A stretch of 64,000 bases of DNA from NCBI GenBank assembly GCA_032622095.1, contig CP136063.1:81693980-81757979 (forward strand), read 5' to 3'. Shown here piece after piece: positions 57,186 to 64,000 of this stretch. This stretch comes from Siphonodentalium dalli. Taxonomy: Eukaryota > Mollusca > Scaphopoda > Gadilida > Siphonodentaliidae. The notes under the pieces were generated by a model that was not told the DNA's origin, ran no database searches, and saw only the letters and a list, made by a program, of their open reading frames with translations. The first letter of the stretch is position 1; each line of letters begins with the position of its first letter. The translations under genes and the position numbers were made by a program.

Positions 57186-59310
57186 ACGCTGTTGCCTCGT
57201 CTACCGCGAAGTTGGGAAATAGTTTTATTCTGCAAATTTTCTAACTTTGCAAGTGATCTAAATTACACATAACTGCCTTCTAATAGCTTAATCATAATTG
57301 TTCTTACCATTAGAGAACTTCATTTCTTCATAATTATTGGAATTATCCATCATGTTGTGAGTTCGCAAATTTACATTTTCTCTCGTAAAATTTCAATAGT
57401 TTTCCACTTCAAAGTCACAATTCGCCACTTTATAAAATATGTCATCACTCAACAGGTTAATCCACATATTCCTCATAGCACTAATTACCTAGCGTAAACA
57501 TTATCCATAATTAGATCTTCGCAGAACAGTTATTTGTGAATTACTGCTCCATTTTACGCTTATAAATTTACCTGGGAAATTGTCCTTGGTGCGTGACATT
57601 TAATTGTGACGTCACTTCCAATGGTAACGGTTCTAATTAGCTCTTGACTATAAAGGGCATTCTTAGTGTTTGTCTTCTGCAGTTGACGGTGTAGATTATT
57701 GAGACAAGTTAGAAATTACAAATTGAAAAAATAACTACTGCGCAATTAAAATCCCGGATTGGGATGGTGACTGTGCATCGACTTCTGGACTTGGGTGCTG
57801 AACCAAACATAATTGCTTTTGTAGTTAACTTCATCACGAAACCGCACAACAGAACAAGATTCGAATACCTATTTATCTAGTCCGGATCAGACTACACCTG
57901 TACAGCCGAAGAAAGTCCTCCGTCAAGTATTTTCTGTAGGAAGAATTCCTGCTTGCAATTATCGTGTATCATGATTATTCTCAGGTAACGGACGAATCCG
58001 AATGACAATAATTAGTTGAAATAGTTTAGTGGTTTATCGCTAAGAATATTCACATCTGGTTGCCCGAGAAAGTTTCTCCGTTAAAAGTTTCTGTTGGGAG
58101 AGGTTATATGCAAAAGTAATTCATTGTAAATATTGCTGATATCATTCACACATACGAATCAGATTCCACCTGAGAATAAACGCGATCAGGTGATTTCTCC
58201 CGATTAGGTGATTCCTCCGGATTAGGCGAACTCATACAAATTTGTTGGAAATAGCGAAGGAGGGTGTTGCTGAGAATTAGTCATTCAGTTGTATAGTTAT
58301 ATTAATAAATTTCATCAACTTTACTTATGTATCTTTATTATGTCTTCTGCATGCAATAAGCGGCGAGTGGAAAGTGAGACTAACTTCTCCAATTTAGGAG
58401 AGATCATAACTTTCACATAGGGAAAAAATAATTCCATCATTTTAAAGCGTGACAATAAACAGGATTGTTGTTATGTTTATACATCTATGTTAGTATACTC
58501 GGTATTGAAAATGATTATTCCGAGTCGACAACTTGCGGTTAATGATTAATTTAATTAATAATTTAATATATGCATGAAATTTTTTAAAGTAACATTTCTT
58601 TTATCAGAATATTATTTTGAATACCCTCACACATCGACAAAAGACCCATAGCCATATCACTGCTTGATGCATATCATACTATTTTTGGCATATATGAAAT
58701 GTCTGCCTCATACTAATAACTGAAGATTATCGATGTAAGGAAGGGAAAATCATATTTATTTAAAGGTTCATGTTTTTTTATGTGGAAACCAGTAAATTTG
58801 GCTTTGTACTTGTGGGCGATGATGAAAGTCGGTAAGTAGATCTATTTTCTGCAGAATAATATAACTCTAGACCACTATATATCGATATTTGTGATCAGGG
58901 CAGTATTTCCCTGTAGGCATGGTAATTTGACAGAATAATACATGTGTTGTCTTATCACTGGGAGAACATATAATTTAGGTCATATACCATTGCACTTGTG
59001 CCATGAAGTGAATGCCAGACAATTAATTGTATAAACTCTTTAACTTAATTAAAAATAAAATATTTTTTGCAGGAAACCTAACTGTTGATCTTCAACAATG
59101 GGATACTATTAAAATTAAAATGGAATGCAATCAAATTTTACTCAATTTCTAATTAAATTATCAATGTCTTTTGTTCAGTGTAGGTACTTGATTTCTTATA
59201 CCGAATGAAAGGGAATCCATATGGTGTGTAGTCTGATTATATAATCTCACCAAAATGAAGAGTAAACCATTCACAATACGCATGTGCCGTACACTGATTA
59301 ATTCTGCAGC
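57186..59310. other. No supported gene
   Basis: AT-rich DNA. 58,475-58,622 resembles 56,905-57,035. No domain-bearing ORF. Confidence 0.5.
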
Positions 59311-59317
59311 CTGTTCT

Positions 59318-59518
59318 CCCGAAAGTCCGCACATTATCTGCTTATAATAGAACTTATTTCAGGTAGATAATCCGCTGAGAATCTCCTCATTTTGAGTCAA
59401 TAATCTGCTAAAAATGAGTGCGTTTTATTCGCATTAACGACTAATAATGAGCCGATTCTAAGCAGATTATGTGCAGATAATGACACAAATAGTCCAACTC
59501 CCGACTCGGACTTTCGGG
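59318..59518. repeat. ~200-bp MITE-like inverted repeat
   Basis: The terminal 12-bp arms are CCCGAAAGTCCG and CGGACTTTCGGG. Imperfect internal complementarity includes CACATTATCTGC and GCAGATTATGTG. Confidence 0.65.
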
Positions 59519-60760
59519 TGTACGCTATTTAACATGTGTTTTCACTGTGGTCCGCGCCATATAACGAAATTACGACCATGACTCCAATATCTGCTTATTT
59601 CAGAATAAAATAATCACATCATATACCTATTTCACTTTATAGGTCGATTATGTTGCCTTCTGTTGAAAAGTAGCATCATACCAAGAGAAGAATAAACCAT
59701 ACAAATATACACATATACGTTAATTGTTCTGCATAAATCGAATCAACTATGACCATTTGGGTCTCCTAATCTATAACTCATCTAATAAAATTGTGCCAGT
59801 TCTTTTAAGTTCAACTTCTACGGAGTTATTTCTTTTGCAGCCAGTCATATTATGCAAAATATGGTTGGAAATTATTATTATCTTATTACACACTTAGCCG
59901 TGATTAATAAGGATTTCTCGATGAAATAAAAGCGATGTCACACATGTGAATTACGTCTCTGGTAAGTGTACATGGTTTTTGACGGCTCCGATACCCCCAG
60001 ACGGACTATTTGGGTTACGTAAATAAGAAGCACATGATTTAAACTGTCATCTAAAACTGGACACTGACTTTGTCGCTTCGTCACGATCAAAAACACTGTC
60101 TAATCAACATGGACTATATTAAACATGAAAATGGTAATACAGCAATAACCGAGGATGTATATTCTATTTTAATTTCTACGGCACAAACAAGACAAAACAA
60201 AAATCATGCGGTTCTATTCAAAGCAGTTTAACCAAATGATAAAACAAGGATGCATTCCAATCCAATGTACCGTAAATAATTCCATCTGGATTAATCGTTC
60301 ATTGAATTTAACAGTAATTATATCCGAGTTCCAAGTTGAATTTCCACATGTTCCTCGGCAGTGTTTGTTTGTACGGATTAAATTAGTCACTTCAAAGCTT
60401 AGTGTTCTCCTTTTATTACATATCTATCAACGTAATTCGCATGATCGCACGACGTTCCAGGCATGTGATAATTCTCAGAATCGCACTAGTGCAATCTGTC
60501 GACGTAACCATTCCATTCAGTGTTCTTAAACTGGCTTTCGCCGTTACTATTTTTACTTTTTCAACACAAGGGCGACAACCCACTTGCCGAAATCGCAGCG
60601 CGCTGATTGGGTTATATTTTTGGAAAATCTGGGAAAACCCAAATACACCTTGCGCGGGTCAAGTTAACTAGCGGATAGAAGGGGTCCCTGTCTGATTGTT
60701 GCGTTAACCCTAAAATGCCGTTAAAACTCAATTAAATTCACATTTTCTGTACCGGAGATG
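59519..60760. other. No supported gene
   Basis: Short ORFs on the plus strand (60,206-60,671) overlap each other in different frames and show no recognisable domain. Confidence 0.45.
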
Positions 60761-60763
60761 TAC

Positions 60764-60945
60764 GATTGTGAGTCAACTTACTATGATACGTAAATATGTA
60801 ATAAAAATAGAACCGCGTGAGTCCCGCACGAGAGGTATCGCGTTCCGCCAACAAATCGAGTGCGATAATTTCGTCAAAATTCAGACACTCACGCGGTTCT
60901 ATTTTTATTACATATTTACGTATCATAGTAAGTTGACTCACAATC
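60764..60945. repeat. 182-bp foldback with ~58-bp near-perfect arms
   Basis: The left arm begins GATTGTGAGTCAACTTACTA and the right arm ends TAGTAAGTTGACTCACAATC; the loop is GC-rich (CGCACGAGAGGTATCGCGTT). ORFs on both strands share the same peptide because of the palindrome. Confidence 0.9.
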
Positions 60946-63900
60946 TATCTATTTAACACTATTTCCCAAAAAATCCTGTATCAATCAAAATTATTTACAC
61001 ATGTCACCAGAACCTTCGCGTTATTCCGTTCCAAGTGTCATGTTTTGTCTCCTGACCGAAAATATCCGGTAATTTCCGAAACTTAAAAAAACAATTCGCC
61101 AAAAAATGAATCAAATAATTCAAATGTTACGCTATGTTCTATTTTCTGACATATCATCTTTAGATTTATCTTTTTGGTGGAAAGTAAGTAATAAACAGAA
61201 TAATCAGTTGGTTTCGTTACATAATTCACTCGGGAGCCGTTCGTATTGGTAAAACTTTAATTCGCCCCGCTCACTCAGGTTTTACTAAGCAATGAAATAA
61301 TCGAAAGCAATTGATTACTCTCTGTATAAAAGAAAGGAACACACAATGACATGTTACAGTAGGAGGTGGAATCTCAATGAGACCCTATGATTTAGGCTTA
61401 AGTGATATCCAAAAAAAGCCAAGACCGACTTAGTATTTTACTGAAAGATGGCGAACAAACTATGACAAATTAAGGACGGATTTATTTTGCCAATCCTCAA
61501 TGATGGAGGACCTGTTCCTGAACAGATGGATAACACGCAGCTTGAGCTGTTCCAGTTCTAGAAGAAATCTCGACATTTCCGAATCGGCAGTAGACTGTAA
61601 TTTGCGTCTGAATCAAACTTTTTCCAACTATGCTTCACTGTCTAAATGTTTTGTTGTGAACAAGGAAAGGTTCACCAAAGAATAACATACCCGATCTGGG
61701 TTGAAGGTGTCATGGTTTTGTCATTCTTTCATTCAATGTATAATATTTTATAATTTAATTTTTTTTTAGACAGATATATTTATTGCCTCTTGCAGTCACA
61801 TTTTGTTTTCAATATAAGTATGACATTTATTCCCTTCATGAAACATTGTGACATTTATATTAGGCTATGGAATATTCTGAGTTAATTTTTTCGAATAGAA
61901 CATATCTGGCTATATCATGAACCTCCTGAATCAATTCGATCTGATGGCCACTGAGAATGCATACATTTATATTTAATTGTATGATTAACATTAAAGTCAT
62001 ATTTATTGGTCTGTATGGGAGGCCAAATTCACATTGAATAGCCGATTCCTCTAATGAAGAAATTTCACCTGATAGGAATGGCATTCTTAACAAATAATAC
62101 ATTCTTCTTAACGACATGGCCTTTTAGTAAATACTGAGATTAAGGGATAAACATATCTTGATTTGAACTATTTTAATGCGAGAATTTTACTTATTGTGGA
62201 ATTTTGTTTAAAGATTTCAAAAGAACAAATTATATAAATAGAATAAAACTAGTCGATATTCATTTCATTATTACATATAATGAAAATTCATTCAGTGTCA
62301 AGAAATGATCCTGCCTGAACCAAGAGAGTAAGACGGCTCTAACGATATTTATAGAATGTTTTGACTGATATATCAATTATGAATAGCTCCAATATCTTGA
62401 AAAATACGAATAGGTAACAGACGTTTTGTTTCGGGTTAATATCATAGTATCATGTTTTGCAGAGTTTTGGTTAAATTAATAAACAATTACATTTTATTGA
62501 ATATTAAAAAGTGAATAAGCAAAACATTTTTACATCTCAGCTTCATGCAATAAATGAACGTACCATTTCTAAAGAATTAACCCAAAGTTGAAGATCGTAC
62601 TAACCCAACAAAAAACTAAACGTGGGCGTATTGAACGAGAAGATTTGCTTATTGGATACCACATATTCAGAAAAGTGAAACAATTGAGTACAAATTTAAA
62701 AACGTAGTTATTTCAGATGAACATCTGCCCGTTACACTGCTCACATCTTAATTTCACCAAAGTGTTTTTAGAAAAAATTATTTTCTGTTTTTAATAATGC
62801 CTACAGGAAACTAATGGGGTATGAGGGTCGATACACACTTTAATGCAATTTATGTATGTTACATCCGTGTATTTTAAATGGTCATTGCCAGCATACGCCT
62901 GCACACGAGACATGTGAGTAGTTTATAACCCATTATCAAACTGGCTGCTATCAAGAAATGTCATACCGAAATGAATAAATCCTGTCTGATATCCGTTGCT
63001 GTTTTTCACGTGTTTTAATTCATTTCTAAAAGTTGATTTGAGTCCGCCGATTTTATACTTGATTTGTTTCTTGTCATTTCTTTGAAACAGTGCCATCCAG
63101 AATAAAAATAAATTATGCAGAATCTGAAGTTCTTTTATTATAAGACTTAGACATACCAATCCAGCTGAGGAATACATGGACTTGCTGTCAGAATTATGCG
63201 ACGCACCAGCCAACTCAAATACCAACATTCTGTCGCACAACATTTTGGAAGTGATCATCAACTACTAAATCAATACACATGGAAATTTACTAACTCATAC
63301 ATGGTGAATCACATTTTAAGAGAATATGCATGCATGCGAATTTTATGTCATTTCCAGAGATTCGCATGGGAAAATTAAGACAGCCATTACCGGTTTGTAG
63401 AGGTTGCTTGGATAGTTTGAGAGTGAGCTCATATGATAACATTCAATTGGGATTTCCATTCAAATATCAATTACAGCACCAAATAAATAATGCACGTACA
63501 GCGCAGAAATTAAAAGAGTGAAACAGTGACACCCCCCCCCCTATTTTTCACCCATAATTTACAGAAGAGTATGTTTCTCAAGCCAAAGGTTGAACAAGTT
63601 CCTGGCTCTCGAAGCTTACAAGTTACTAGTTGATGTATCAGCCGGAATAGGAATAATCTGGGCAAGAATGTACAATGTTTTACTTTAATTTTCAATAGTT
63701 GTGAATTTGCGTAAAGTTGTGTTATCATTTTCAACAGCTGTAAATTTTGCGTCTAGTTGAATAACACAAGAGAGGAAATGTGACGAAGTTGGGAACTCGT
63801 AGTTAAACAACCCATTTCCAAATGAAGACAAACAGCAACGCCACCTTCTGTAACTTCAAATTTAAAGTTGTAATAATGTTCATAATTATATGAATAGCAT

Positions 63901-64000
63901 AACTTGCTGCATATTAGATTAATCACTCGTATCAAACAGACATGACCTGAAGTACAATACTTATAAATCAGGATTGGACTCAGGACTCCTTGTTCGTCAT
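60946..64000. other. No supported gene
   Basis: AT-rich sequence with a poly-C run near 63,531-63,541. The longest ORFs (85-112 codons, at 61,860-62,117 and 62,923-63,261) lack recognisable motifs and show no splice-supported structure that I could defend. Confidence 0.45.

Noticed and set aside
62923-63261. 112-codon minus-strand ORF
   Set aside because: No recognisable motif, no homologue that I recall, and overlapping ORFs on the other strand; chance is likely.

Overview
This is AT-rich, intron-bearing eukaryotic DNA. It most likely comes from an invertebrate animal: there is a secreted C-type lectin-like gene, a GT-AG-spliced Ginger-type transposon, decayed LINE fragments, foldback/MITE hairpins and an animal-type Polinton/Maverick. 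No rRNA, convincing tRNA, CRISPR or bacterial gene organisation was seen. The lineage cannot be fixed from sequence alone; a lophotrochozoan or other marine invertebrate is a guess.

Layout. (1) 0.6-15.5 kb is a compound repeat block: a 163-bp hairpin, tandem ~3.4-kb units, and an inverted duplication (about 8.0-10.6 kb against 11.65-13.7 kb). Its outer ends (0.78-1.44 and 14.26-15.53 kb) are inverted copies of each other. No convincing gene lies inside. (2) 15.5-23.5 kb is ordinary host DNA with LINE remnants, a possible SINE, one intact C-type lectin-like gene on the minus strand (20,986-21,708), a decayed piece of a similar gene, and a MITE with an 8-bp target duplication. (3) 23,549-54,796 is a Polinton/Maverick with ~1.3-1.5-kb terminal inverted repeats (TIRs). 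(4) 54.8-64 kb is non-coding, with small repeats and hairpins.

The Polinton carries, left to right: packaging ATPase (broken), two small conserved proteins, integrase with chromodomain (intact), a broken membrane-type protein, penton/minor capsid, a small basic protein, major capsid (intact), and an adenain-like protease (broken), all on plus. Then come a TATA-binding-protein-like gene and a tandem PC4-like gene on minus, an unknown plus-strand gene with an F-box-like start, and protein-primed DNA polymerase B on minus. The polymerase is disrupted by in-frame TAG codons, frameshifts and a probable 1.1-kb intron, and is cut by a second transposon.

That second transposon (35,943-50,335, 14.4 kb) is a Ginger-type DNA transposon. 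It has TGTAACA/TGTTACA ends, a 4-bp CCGG target duplication inside polB, and a six-exon gene encoding H2C2 zinc finger, DDE integrase, GPY/F and Ulp1-like protease domains. Its long inverted ends are built from tandem ~155-170-bp units carrying a G-run/hairpin/C-run motif.

Most noteworthy: a Polinton encoding both a TBP-fold and a PC4-fold protein; a recurring AATAAAGAGCGTT motif in its non-coding segments; and the nested insertion with both insertion edges resolved. Breaks in coding frames may be real decay or, for single-base indels in homopolymers, assembly error.
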